From Microbacterium soli (GTDB lineage: Bacteria > Actinomycetota > Actinomycetes > Actinomycetales > Microbacteriaceae): a stretch of 64,000 nt of DNA. The position numbers and the translations under genes are program-made. The notes beneath the pieces are model-generated. The model made no database searches, was not told the origin of the DNA, and saw only the letters and a list, made by a program, of their open reading frames with translations. The stretch spans positions 2,418,001 through 2,482,000 of the forward strand of contig NZ_BAABCP010000001.1 of the NCBI RefSeq assembly GCF_039539005.1. The letters are read 5' to 3'. Position 1 is the stretch's first letter; each line of letters opens with the position of its first letter. Below, in pieces: positions 33,216 through 40,904 of this stretch.

Positions 33216-34816
33216 CAGCAGTACCGCCCCTCGGCCCACCAGCCGTCCTCGCGGAGCAGGACCAGCCAGGCGCGATGCCGGTCGTCGAGCAGCTGGAACC
33301 GGTGGACGGGCCGGCGCCGTCCGGCACCCCCGCGCCGTTCGCGCACCGGCCACGGTCCCGCCCAGCCGATCACCGGACTGTCCTCGACGAGAGCGGGTGG
33401 GCAGGACAGCCCGCCGCGCTCGTCGACGACGACCTCCGCGCCGTCGGCGCCGGTGACCTGCACGGGACGCGGCGGGGCGAAGACCTCGGCGGGCAGCGGG
33501 TTCGGCATGCTGCCCGGCCACGGCCGATCGGGCTCGCGCGGGAGGACAGGGCGCTCGCCCCACGGTGTGAGCACCTGACGATCCTCGAGAAGACGCCCAC
33601 CCGACACGGCCGCGGTGAGGACGCCACGATGTCCGAGCATCGTCTGCACACGGGAGACCGCGTGATGCAGACGGTCGTCGGTGCCCGAGCCGAACAGGCC
33701 GGGCTGGTGGTGCGCGGCGTCGTCCACCGCGGTGGGCGCGATCCGCACCGCGACGATCCCCCGGAAGGAGCGCGCGGCATCGGCATCCTGTCCCAGCACC
33801 CCGCGGCGCGCGGAGTCCGCGGCGAGCGTCTCCAGCTGCCAGCGCACCCTGTCCACGAGATCGCTCGCATCGAAGCAGGTGGGATGCAGCCAGACGCGTG
33901 AGAACACCGCCCCGTCGTCGTCGGTGAGGTCGACGCGCACCTCGGTGCACACCAGAGAGGCGTCGGCGAGGGCCAGCAGCACGGCATCGGCCGTCCGCCG
34001 CACGGCGAAGGCGATCTGATCGGACTGCCCGAGCGGCGTCTCGAAGACGGCCTCCCCGGACAGCTGCGGATCGGGAGGCCGGGGGGTCGTCGGGCGGGAG
34101 TCGGCGCCCTGCGCCAGCGCGTGCAGCCGAGCGCCGTGCTCGCCGAACCTCTCCCGCACGGCCTCGCCCTCCAGGGCGGCGAACCCGCCCAGCGTGGAGA
34201 TCCCCAGCCGTCGCAGCAGGGCGGCCAGCTCCGGTGCTCCCAGTGCCTGCAGCGGGAGGGGGGCGAGGAAGCGCCGGGATGCGCCGGGCGGGACCACGGC
34301 GTACCCTCCGGCGGGCTCCGCCGCCGTCCGCTCCGAGGCGGTGCGAGCCGCCAGTTCCGCGGTGAACGCCCCGTCGGCGACGCCGATCCGGACCTCCCCG
34401 TAGCCGGCATCGGCGAGCAGATCGAGCAGGGCGGAGGCGGCCTCCGCCTCACCGCCGTGGTAGCGGGATATCCCGCGGGAGCGGAGGGCTGCGAGCCCGG
34501 GGCGCAGCAGGTGCACGCCGGGAGCGTGATCCTCGATCAGCCGCAGCACGGGCAGGAAGGCGCGCTCATCGACCGAGGGATCGTGCGGCAGCATCCGCAG
34601 CGACGGCAGCAGGCTCTGCGCGTGCCGACGTCGTTGTCCGATCCGTACCCCGTGCTCTCGGGCGGAAGCCGTACAGGCGGTGATCGCCCCCGCCCGCACG
34701 AGCGCTGCGGGCGGATGCGGGGGAGCACCTCCCAGGGCAGCCCGCAGCGGCCAGTCCGGGAACCACAGCGCGTGCATGCGGACGGGGGCGGGGTGCGCGG
34801 CGGAGGGCGCGTTCAT
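33215..34816 (-). CDS. imuB: Y-family polymerase-like mutasome adaptor ImuB
   Basis: 533 residues, ATG at 34816 in ATGA overlap with imuA'. It has the Y-family layout but lacks the catalytic acidic residues: the N-terminal strand reads ALWFPDWPLRAAL where active enzymes have a DxD-type motif. ImuB proteins are known to be inactive adaptors. A canonical clamp-binding motif HQPGLFG lies at about residue 385. The C-terminal region (about 390-533) is the ImuB-type tail, which in mycobacteria binds ImuA' and DnaE2. Middle gene of the operon. Confidence 0.9.
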   Translation of the reverse strand: MNAPSAAHPAPVRMHALWFPDWPLRAALGGAPPHPPAALVRAGAITACTASAREHGVRIGQRRRHAQSLLPSLRMLPHDPSVDERAFLPVLRLIEDHAPGVHLLRPGLAALRSRGISRYHGGEAEAASALLDLLADAGYGEVRIGVADGAFTAELAARTASERTAAEPAGGYAVVPPGASRRFLAPLPLQALGAPELAALLRRLGISTLGGFAALEGEAVRERFGEHGARLHALAQGADSRPTTPRPPDPQLSGEAVFETPLGQSDQIAFAVRRTADAVLLALADASLVCTEVRVDLTDDDGAVFSRVWLHPTCFDASDLVDRVRWQLETLAADSARRGVLGQDADAARSFRGIVAVRIAPTAVDDAAHHQPGLFGSGTDDRLHHAVSRVQTMLGHRGVLTAAVSGGRLLEDRQVLTPWGERPVLPREPDRPWPGSMPNPLPAEVFAPPRPVQVTGADGAEVVVDERGGLSCPPALVEDSPVIGWAGPWPVRERRGGAGRRRPVHRFQLLDDRHRAWLVLLREDGWWAEGRYC

Positions 34817-35559
34817 GACGCCGCCGCCCAAGGACCTCGGACGGGTTCGACGGTCCGGCGCACCGAAGCGGAGGACCGCTCTCCGGCGGTGATCGGGACC
34901 ACCCCGATCCTGCCCCGGTCGTCGGGCAGCCGTACTCGCATGCTGCGCGGGTGCGGGGCGGACCTCGTCTGCGCGGCGACCGTCACCATACGCTCCGTCA
35001 GCAGCCCCCAGCCCTCGCCGATCCCCTCCCAGTGCGGGTCCTGCAGGCTGATCATCCCCTCGCTCCGGGGCCAGGACGCGGTGGTCAGCACCGTGCATCC
35101 GCGATCGCGCAGCCGGGCGGCCAGCCGTGCGGCCTCCTCCTCCCGCACACCGCCGGTGGGATGGACCGCCAGCAGCGGCACCACCTCCGCCAGCGCCGAG
35201 ACGACCGCCAGCCACCTCTGGCCGGGAGAGGGCACCAGGATCAGCCTGCTCAGCTCGATGCCGAAGGCGGCGGCGGCCTCGATGCCGAGCGTGGGCATGC
35301 CCACGGCGGCGCACCAGCCGCCGCGCTGCGAGACGGTGCTCATCAGGGCGAAGAGCAGGCTCGGCGAGGGCGACACCGAGTACACCGCGCCGGTGCGCAG
35401 CCCCTGCTCGGGGAGCAGCCCCTGCAGGACGGGCGGCAGCGGCAGCACGGTGTCGTCGCCGCGACGCCGCTGCATCCGCCCGATCTCCCGGCGCAGACGG
35501 AGGACGTCCCCCGCGCGTTCGTCAGCGGCGGAGAGCGCCGTGATCGTTCCGATGCTCAT
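34813..35559 (-). CDS. imuA': Mutasome protein ImuA' (RecA-like fold)
   Basis: 248 residues from an ATG at 35559 behind GAGGAT; extending to 35628 would read through the AT-rich promoter and LexA box, so I reject that start. The body is a degenerate RecA-like domain: SVSPSPSLLFALMSTVSQRGGW in place of a good Walker A, then LSRLILVPSP and VLTTASWP strands. Sequence is diverged, as expected for ImuA'. It interacts with ImuB and RecA in mycobacteria. First gene of the operon; SOS control is supported by the box at 35570-35585. Confidence 0.85.
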   Translation of the reverse strand: MSIGTITALSAADERAGDVLRLRREIGRMQRRRGDDTVLPLPPVLQGLLPEQGLRTGAVYSVSPSPSLLFALMSTVSQRGGWCAAVGMPTLGIEAAAAFGIELSRLILVPSPGQRWLAVVSALAEVVPLLAVHPTGGVREEEAARLAARLRDRGCTVLTTASWPRSEGMISLQDPHWEGIGEGWGLLTERMVTVAAQTRSAPHPRSMRVRLPDDRGRIGVVPITAGERSSASVRRTVEPVRGPWAAAS

Positions 35560-35569
35560 TCGACCATCC

Positions 35570-35585
35570 TCGAAGAAAGATTCGA
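35570..35585 (-). promoter_or_regulatory. LexA (SOS) box upstream of imuA'
   Basis: The minus strand reads TCGAATCTTTCTTCGA, matching the actinobacterial LexA consensus TCGAAC-N4-GTTCGA at 10 of 12 arm positions with the exact 16-base length. It ends 11 bases before the imuA' start, so LexA bound here would block the operon promoter. Surrounding bases are unusually AT-rich. Confidence 0.75.
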
Positions 35586-35654
35586 ATAATTCAAATGCAT
35601 ATCGAAGTGTAGATAGTACATCCGACATCGCGGAGTGCTCGGGTGGCGCGTGCG

Positions 35655-35683
35655 CGGACAGTGCGGGACAAGAGGGCTAATCT
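35655..35683 (+). promoter_or_regulatory. Promoter of the 71-residue ORF (leaderless)
   Basis: CGGACA (35655-35660), 17-base spacer, TAATCT (35678-35683), then six bases to the ATG at 35690. Spacing is ideal for a housekeeping sigma factor and the start codon lies at the expected transcription start. Confidence 0.55.
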
Positions 35684-35689
35684 GAGCAC

Positions 35690-35905
35690 ATGGCAATCGC
35701 ACGGCTACACGGCGGCCCGCTCGACGGGCAGATCATCCCGCTCGAGGACGCCGGGCAGGCATCCCTGGTCCTGCCCTACAGCGAGACCCAGCTGACGTAT
35801 CAGCGCGAGGGCGAGGCGACGAACACGGGGGCGCATGACGGCCCCACCGAGATCGCCTTCCGGTTCACGGAATCCAGCGACGACATCTCACCGCATGACG
35901 ACTGA
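35690..35905 (+). CDS. Small conserved-type hypothetical protein (71 aa)
   Basis: 71 residues. Begins MAIARLHGGPLDGQIIPLED; the LHGGPLDGQIIPL motif is a short pattern recalled from many actinobacterial small proteins of unknown function. It is acidic at the C-terminus (SSDDISPHDD), with no membrane segment. A well-spaced promoter (35655-35683) predicts a leaderless mRNA. Its stop overlaps the CYTH gene by 11 bases, so the two are coupled. Confidence 0.7.
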   Translation: MAIARLHGGPLDGQIIPLEDAGQASLVLPYSETQLTYQREGEATNTGAHDGPTEIAFRFTESSDDISPHDD

Positions 35906-36545
35906 CGCCGCGGTGCCCTCTCCGACGGTGGCCGGCGACCCGCAGCGCACCGTCGAGATCGAGCGCAAGTACGACGCGGATGCCGACACGCGGCTGCCGG
36001 ACTGGACGGGCGTCCCCGGGGTGACGACGGTGAGCGCGGGTGAGCTGAGGGAGCTGGACGCGCGCTACTTCGACACGGTCGGGCGCACCCTGGCCATGCA
36101 CGGCATCGCGCTGCGCCGCCGTACCGGCGGTCCGGACGCCGGCTGGCACATCAAGGGACCTCGGCAGGGCGATGGCAGGCTCGAGCTCGGCTGGCCGCTG
36201 GATGATGACGACCGGATGCCGGATGCCGTCGCCGGGACCGCCGCGCAGTGGACCTCGGACCGCCTGCTCCCGATCGCCCGCATCCGCAACACCCGCACCG
36301 CCTACCGTCTGATGGGCGGAGACGGCATGGTCGCCGAGTTCGTGGACGATCGCGTGCGGGCCACGAATCTGCTCACCGGGACGCGCCGGGAATGGCGGGA
36401 ATGGGAGATGGAGCTGGGTCCTGCCGCGCCCGCGGACGCCGCAGGGCAGGAGTCCTTCTTCGCCGCCGTCGAGCAGGCCGTCCTCGCCGCCGGAGGTCGC
36501 GCGCCGTCCTCCGGCTCCAAGCTCGCCCGCGCGCTCGGGGCCTGA
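35895..36545 (+). CDS. CYTH-domain protein (triphosphate tunnel metalloenzyme family)
   Basis: 216 residues, ATG at 35895 inside the end of the preceding ORF. The signature ExExK appears as VEIERKYD (about 20-27). It is followed by REL...YFDT, LRRRTGG and WHIKGP, the strand order of the CYTH tunnel, and ends with FVDDRV and WREWEMELG, where acidic metal ligands recur. Members hydrolyse inorganic triphosphate or nucleoside triphosphates, or make cAMP; the precise substrate cannot be read. Ends at a strong hairpin shared with lpdA. Confidence 0.82.
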   Translation: MTTDAAVPSPTVAGDPQRTVEIERKYDADADTRLPDWTGVPGVTTVSAGELRELDARYFDTVGRTLAMHGIALRRRTGGPDAGWHIKGPRQGDGRLELGWPLDDDDRMPDAVAGTAAQWTSDRLLPIARIRNTRTAYRLMGGDGMVAEFVDDRVRATNLLTGTRREWREWEMELGPAAPADAAGQESFFAAVEQAVLAAGGRAPSSGSKLARALGA

Positions 36546-36561
36546 GCTCAGGCGCGCTCAG

Positions 36562-36603
36562 ACGCAGGAGGCTCCGGTCCGAGCGGACCGGAGCCTCCTG
36601 CGT
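36562..36603. terminator. Long bidirectional hairpin between CYTH gene and lpdA
   Basis: A perfect 20-bp stem (left arm 36562-36581, right arm 36584-36603) with only two unpaired bases. It lies 16 bases after the CYTH stop and 15 bases beyond the lpdA stop, so it can end both convergent transcripts. There is no T tract on either strand, as is common for actinobacterial terminators. Confidence 0.8.
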
Positions 36604-36618
36604 GCGGACGCCGAGGCG

Positions 36619-38016
36619 TCAGAGGTTGATCATGTGGCCGGCGAGGCCGTGGAAGCCCTCCTGCAGCGCCTCCGACAGCGTCGGGTGGGTGTGCACGTTT
36701 CGGGCGGCCTCGAGAGCCGTGAGATCCCACTTCTGTGCGAGGGTCAGCTCCGGGAGCAGCTCGGAGACGTCCGGACCGATCAGGTGCCCGCCGATGAGCT
36801 CGAGGTGCTCGGCGTCCGCGATGAGCTTGACGAAGCCGACCGGCTCGCCCAGGCCGTTGGCCTTGCCGTTCGCGCTGAACGGGAACTTCGCGACCTTGAT
36901 CTCGCGTCCCTCCGCACGCGCCTGCTCCTCGGTGAGGCCGAAGCTGGCGACCTGCGGCTGGCAGAACGTCGCACGCGGCATCATCCGGTAGTCGCCCAGC
37001 GTCTGGGTCTCCGCACCGGCGATGGTCTCGGCCGCCACCACGGCCTGCGCCTCGGCCACGTGGGCCAGCTGCAGCTTGGCGGTCACGTCGCCGATCGCGT
37101 AGATGCCCGCGACGTTCGTGCGCATGTGGTCGTCGATGTCGATCGCACCGCGCTCGGTGAGCGTCACCCCGGTCGCCTCCAGGCCGTAGCCGTCGACGTT
37201 CGGCGCGAAGCCGACCGACATGAGCACCTTGCCCGCGGTGATCTCACCGGGCTGCCCGTCCCGGGTCTCATAGGTGACGTGCACGGACGAGCCGTTGTCG
37301 GTGACGGTCTTGACCGCCGTGGAGGTGAGGATGTCGATGCCGAGCTTCTTGTACTGCCGCTGGATCTCCTTGGAGACCTCGGCGTCCTCGTTGGGCAGTG
37401 CGCGGTCGAGGAACTCGATGATCGTGACCTTGACGCCGTAGTTCGCCAGCACGTACGCGAACTCCATGCCGATCGCACCCGCGCCGACGATGACGATCGA
37501 CTCGGGCAGCTCGCGGGTGAGGATCTGCTCCTCGAAGGTGACGACGTTCTCGCTCAGCTGCACGCCCGGAAGCAGACGGACGGTCGACCCCGTCGCGATG
37601 ATGACGTTCTCGAACGTGACCTCCTCGGTGGTCCCGTCCGACTTCGCCACGGAGATCGCCTTCGGACCGGTGAAGGTCCCGCGCCCGTCGTACTCGGTCA
37701 CCTTGTTCTTCTTCATCAGGAAGTGGATGCCCTTGACGTGCGTCTCCGAGACCTTGCGGCTGCGGTCGAACGCCGCACCGAAGTCGAAGTGCACGTCACC
37801 GGAGATGCCGAAGAAGTCGGCCTTGTGGGTGAAGGTGTGCGCGATCTCGGCGTTCTTCAGGAGCGACTTGGAGGGGATGCATCCGACGTTCAGGCACACA
37901 CCGCCCCAGTACTTCTCCTCGATGATGGCTGTGGACAGACCGAGCTGTGCGCTGCGGACGGCGGCGACGTAGCCGCCAGGGCCCGCCCCGAGGATGACGA
38001 CATCGTAATGTGGCAT
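36619..38016 (-). CDS. lpdA: Dihydrolipoyl dehydrogenase
   Basis: 465 residues. FAD-binding [21 protein letters not shown] (in parts, residues 6-26), redox-active disulfide [13 protein letters not shown] (about 38-50, Cys41 and Cys46), NAD-binding [10 protein letters not shown] (about 180), IYAIGDVT (about 310), and the C-terminal HxxxxE element [12 protein letters not shown] with His as general base. It is the E3 component of pyruvate/2-oxoglutarate dehydrogenase complexes. Divergent from garA, whose product controls 2-oxoglutarate dehydrogenase; the pairing is functionally neat. The start at 38016 has TAGGCT seven bases upstream. Confidence 0.95.
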   Translation of the reverse strand: MPHYDVVILGAGPGGYVAAVRSAQLGLSTAIIEEKYWGGVCLNVGCIPSKSLLKNAEIAHTFTHKADFFGISGDVHFDFGAAFDRSRKVSETHVKGIHFLMKKNKVTEYDGRGTFTGPKAISVAKSDGTTEEVTFENVIIATGSTVRLLPGVQLSENVVTFEEQILTRELPESIVIVGAGAIGMEFAYVLANYGVKVTIIEFLDRALPNEDAEVSKEIQRQYKKLGIDILTSTAVKTVTDNGSSVHVTYETRDGQPGEITAGKVLMSVGFAPNVDGYGLEATGVTLTERGAIDIDDHMRTNVAGIYAIGDVTAKLQLAHVAEAQAVVAAETIAGAETQTLGDYRMMPRATFCQPQVASFGLTEEQARAEGREIKVAKFPFSANGKANGLGEPVGFVKLIADAEHLELIGGHLIGPDVSELLPELTLAQKWDLTALEAARNVHTHPTLSEALQEGFHGLAGHMINL

Positions 38017-38023
38017 GTCCTCA

Positions 38024-38029
38024 AGCCTA
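38024..38029 (-). promoter_or_regulatory. -10 box of lpdA
   Basis: Minus-strand TAGGCT ends seven bases before the ATG at 38016. GAGGAC touches the ATG too closely to be a standard ribosome site, so a leaderless mRNA is likely. Confidence 0.4.
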
Positions 38030-38138
38030 TCGTCTGCGTCGCGCGCGAGCGCCTGAGAGCGCGTGCGCGGGAGGCGAAGTCCTCCTCCCGCGCACGGGAT
38101 GGCATCCGATAGGCTGAAGGACCGGAGGAGGGAGAACC

Positions 38139-38621
38139 GTGACAGACGACAGCACGATCGGCGCCGGAGGCGCGATCCACCGCGATGGCGAGGTGCGGCA
38201 CGATGTGACGCAGACGTTCGGCCACGAATCCGACCTCTCGTTCGTGCCGTTCGGTGCGGACCTGACCGAGACGGAGAGCGCCGCCATCGCAGCACTGCCC
38301 TCCGGCTCCGCGCTGCTGCTGGTGCGGGCGGGGGCCCTCGCCGGCGCGCGCTATCTGCTCGACGCCGATGTGACGACCGTGGGCCGTCACCCCGAGGCCG
38401 ACATCTTCTTCGACGACGTGACGGTGTCGCGTCGTCACGCCGAGATCACCCGGGCGGGAGCGGTGTTCGAGATCATCGACCAGCGGTCCCTGAACGGCAC
38501 GTACGTCAACGGCGAGCGCGTCGACCGCAGTGAACTGGCCAACGGCTACGAGCTGCGCATCGGCAAGTTCCGGATGAACTTCTTCGCCTCCCCGATCGAT
38601 CTCGCTGCGGCGAACGACTGA
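38139..38621 (+). CDS. garA: FHA-domain regulator GarA/OdhI
   Basis: 160 residues, GTG at 38139 after GGAGGAGGGAG. The FHA domain (about 70-150) shows [24 protein letters not shown] (in parts), SLNGTYVNG and [13 protein letters not shown], close to GarA/OdhI. The N-terminal phospho-threonine region reads [10 protein letters not shown] (Thr24, Thr26) where Mycobacterium has ETTS. Unphosphorylated GarA inhibits 2-oxoglutarate dehydrogenase; kinases such as PknB, PknG and PknL relieve this. A pknL homologue lies at 50897. Stop overlaps ftsR by one base. Confidence 0.9.
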   Translation: MTDDSTIGAGGAIHRDGEVRHDVTQTFGHESDLSFVPFGADLTETESAAIAALPSGSALLLVRAGALAGARYLLDADVTTVGRHPEADIFFDDVTVSRRHAEITRAGAVFEIIDQRSLNGTYVNGERVDRSELANGYELRIGKFRMNFFASPIDLAAAND

Positions 38622-39310
38622 TGGCATCGGGGGGTGCCGCCCGGGAGCGCTTGGCGCCCACGGGTCTTCTCAGCATCGGTCAGGTGCTCGCTCGCCTGAC
38701 TCCGCAGTTCCCGCAGCTCACCTCCAGCAAGCTGCGCTTCCTCGAGGTGCAGGGCATCGTCGCACCGTCGCGGACCGAGTCCGGATACCGAAAGTTCTCT
38801 GCATCCGACGTCGAGCGTCTGCGCACGGCGCTGACCCTGCAGCGGGATCACTACCTGCCGCTCAGCGTGATCCGCGAGCAGCTCGACGAGGCGGAGGCGA
38901 AAGGGGAGAGCTGGAGTGACATCGTGCCGCGCTCCATCACTCCCGTCGGCCGTCGCCACCGGCGGGAGGAGCTGCTGGCCCGGACCGGAGCCACGCCGCA
39001 GCTGCTGAACGATGCGATCAGCGCCGGGCTCATCCCGGCATCCGAGACGTATCCGGAGCAGGTGTCCACGCTGCTTTCCGGCCTCGTGACGCTGGCACGG
39101 CACGGCATCGAGCCCCGTCATCTGCGCAGCCTGCGGCAGAGTGCGGAGCGCGAGGCGGCACTGATCGAGTCGGCGCTGTCCACGCTGCTGCGGCGCACGG
39201 ATGCGGCATCGCGGGGGCGCGCGGCCGAGCTCGCCCCCGAACTGGCCACCTGCATCGATGAGGTGCGCAGCGCCATGGTGCGCCAGGCGCTGGAGCGGGT
39301 GCTTTCGTAA
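38621..39310 (+). CDS. ftsR: MerR-like regulator FtsR (Rv1828-type)
   Basis: 229 residues. MerR winged helix-turn-helix (about 15-85): LLSIGQVLARLTPQFPQLTSSKLRFLE and SGYRKFSASDVERL. A roughly 140-residue helical C-terminal domain with no metal-binding cysteines follows, as in Rv1828/FtsR. In Corynebacterium FtsR activates ftsZ. It always sits next to garA, as here. Coupled to garA by a one-base overlap (TGATG). Confidence 0.88.
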   Translation: MASGGAARERLAPTGLLSIGQVLARLTPQFPQLTSSKLRFLEVQGIVAPSRTESGYRKFSASDVERLRTALTLQRDHYLPLSVIREQLDEAEAKGESWSDIVPRSITPVGRRHRREELLARTGATPQLLNDAISAGLIPASETYPEQVSTLLSGLVTLARHGIEPRHLRSLRQSAEREAALIESALSTLLRRTDAASRGRAAELAPELATCIDEVRSAMVRQALERVLS

Positions 39311-39351
39311 CGAAGAGGTTGCGACACACCTTCGGTGCGAGGCGGATGTGA

Positions 39352-39380
39352 TTGCCCGTCCGGGGGTGCTGCTCTAGCGT
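39352..39380 (+). promoter_or_regulatory. Promoter of the second MerR-type gene
   Basis: TTGCCC (39352-39357), 17-base spacer, TAGCGT (39375-39380). A transcript would start near 39387 and carry a GGAGAGGACAGAGG ribosome site before the ATG at 39412. Confidence 0.55.
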
Positions 39381-39411
39381 TGAGGTATTCGTTCAGGAGA
39401 GGACAGAGGTT

Positions 39412-39957
39412 ATGAATGCGGATGAGCTGACGGGTGAACCGCGCTTCGTGACCGAGCTCCTCTTCACCGACGGGCTGCCCGCCATGGACGACGAGGTCGG
39501 GTACCGCGGCGTCGTCGCCGCGCGGGCGGCGGGGATCACGTATCGCCAGCTCGACTACTGGGCTCGCACCGAACTGGTCGTCCCCACCATCCGCGGCGCC
39601 TCCGGATCCGGGTCGCAGCGCCTGTACGGCTTCCGTGACATCCTCGTCCTCAAGCTGGTCAAGCGCCTGCTGGACACCGGGATCTCCCTGCAGCAGATCC
39701 GCACCGCCGTCGAGCAGCTGCATGCCGCCGGCATCCGCGATCTGGCCGGGACCACGCTCATGAGCGACGGGGCCTCCGTCTACCTGTGCACCTCGAACGA
39801 TGAGGTCATCGACCTCGTCAGCCGCGGCCAGGGTGTGTTCGGCATCGCCGTCGGGAAGGTGCTGCGCGAGGTGGAGACCACGCTCGTGGAGTTCGACCAG
39901 TCCGCTCCGGACCCGATCGACGAGCTCGCCGCCCGCCGCAGGAAGCGCACCGCCTGA
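39412..39957 (+). CDS. MerR-family regulator (Rv1830-type)
   Basis: 181 residues, ATG at 39412. Helix-turn-helix region: GYRGVVAARAAGITYRQLDYWARTELV (in parts), then GSQRLYGFRDILVLKLVKRLLDTGISLQQI. The C-terminal half ends LAARRRKRTA. In mycobacteria the order is garA-Rv1828-Rv1829-Rv1830, where Rv1829 is a bifunctional-nuclease protein; here that middle gene is absent. Rv1830-type proteins bind their own promoter region in mycobacteria. The gene has its own promoter at 39352-39380. Confidence 0.87.
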   Translation: MNADELTGEPRFVTELLFTDGLPAMDDEVGYRGVVAARAAGITYRQLDYWARTELVVPTIRGASGSGSQRLYGFRDILVLKLVKRLLDTGISLQQIRTAVEQLHAAGIRDLAGTTLMSDGASVYLCTSNDEVIDLVSRGQGVFGIAVGKVLREVETTLVEFDQSAPDPIDELAARRRKRTA

Positions 39958-39999
39958 TCCTCCACGGGGCCGAGCCCTTCCCGGCTCAGCGCAACGGCG

Positions 40000-40812
40000 T
40001 CACGCCTGGGCGCCGCCCTCCGGGACCGGCACGCGACCCGCGCGGACGATCCGGTCCAGGAGCTGGTCGAAGTCGGCAGCGAGCTCCTGAGCGGAGTCAC
40101 CGGGCCAGATGTGCAACGGCTTGGCGGCCCCCTGCGCCTGCTGCAGCGAGGTGCGCTCCGGCAGCTGCGGCGAGAGCACCAGCGGGCCGAACATGTCGCG
40201 CAGCTCCTTGATGCGGAACTGGTGCTCGATGGACTGCGGGCGCACGCGGTTGACGACGATGCCCAGCGGCTGCAGGCGAGGGGAGAGACCGCGGCGGATC
40301 TCCTCGATGGCGCGCAGCGCGCGATCGGCGGCCGCCACCGAGAACAGGCCCGGCTCGGTGACCACCATGACGCGGTCGCTGGCGGCCCAGGCCGTGCGGG
40401 TGAGCGCATTCAGGGAAGGGGCGCAGTCGATGAGCACGAGGTCGTACTCGCTCTCGACGGTGGCCAGCGCCTCCTCGAGCTTCCACACGTCGCGCACGCT
40501 GGGGTGCGGGCCGTCGAAGTTGATCGCCGACGGGCTGCCGATCAGCAGATCGATCGTGCCGGGGTGCACTTTCGCCCAGCCGCTGGTGGTGATCGCCTGA
40601 CGGACCACCTTCTCCTTGGGGTTCTCCAGCACGTCGGCGATGTTCAGCCTGCCGGCGATCTGGATGTCCATGCCGGTGGACACATCCGACTGCGGGTCGA
40701 GGTCGACGACGAGAGTGCGGATGCCGCGGGCGAAGGCGGCGGAGGCGAGACCGAGGGTGACGGTCGTCTTCCCCACGCCTCCCTTGAGGGAGCTGACGCT
40801 GAGTACGTGCAC
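40000..40812 (-). CDS. ParA-family ATPase (orphan)
   Basis: 270 residues, GTG start. Deviant Walker [17 protein letters not shown] (about 8-23), LVVDLDPQSDVS (about 40-50), and LVLIDCAPSLN (about 125). Complete MinD/ParA signature. No parB or parS-like repeat is next to it, so this is not the chromosomal parAB locus. Candidates are positioning of chromosomal or envelope complexes. Divergent from pyruvate carboxylase, with the promoters overlapping in the 92-base gap. Minus-strand TAACGT seven bases before the start suggests a leaderless mRNA. Confidence 0.88.
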   Translation of the reverse strand: MHVLSVSSLKGGVGKTTVTLGLASAAFARGIRTLVVDLDPQSDVSTGMDIQIAGRLNIADVLENPKEKVVRQAITTSGWAKVHPGTIDLLIGSPSAINFDGPHPSVRDVWKLEEALATVESEYDLVLIDCAPSLNALTRTAWAASDRVMVVTEPGLFSVAAADRALRAIEEIRRGLSPRLQPLGIVVNRVRPQSIEHQFRIKELRDMFGPLVLSPQLPERTSLQQAQGAAKPLHIWPGDSAQELAADFDQLLDRIVRAGRVPVPEGGAQA

Positions 40813-40819
40813 GACCTAC

Positions 40820-40839
40820 ACGTTACCGTGCCATAGTCT
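40820..40839. promoter_or_regulatory. Overlapping divergent promoters of parA-like gene and pyc
   Basis: Leftward TAACGT (40825-40820) ends seven bases before the ParA start. Rightward TAGTCT (40834-40839) would start a transcript about 59 bases before pyc. The two boxes are eight bases apart, so only one direction may fire at a time. Confidence 0.4.
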
Positions 40840-40904
40840 GGGGGCACACTCAGCCCCCGCCTGCACGCAGTCGTCTGCGCGCATCGACCTCTGAAGAGGT
40901 GTGC

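Noticed and set aside
35560..35628. Longer imuA' starting at 35628
   Set aside because: It would translate the AT-rich promoter and the LexA box; the ATG at 35559 has a ribosome site.
40000..40812. Chromosomal parA of a parAB-parS locus
   Set aside because: No parB gene and no parS-like repeats are nearby, and the divergent gene is pyruvate carboxylase.
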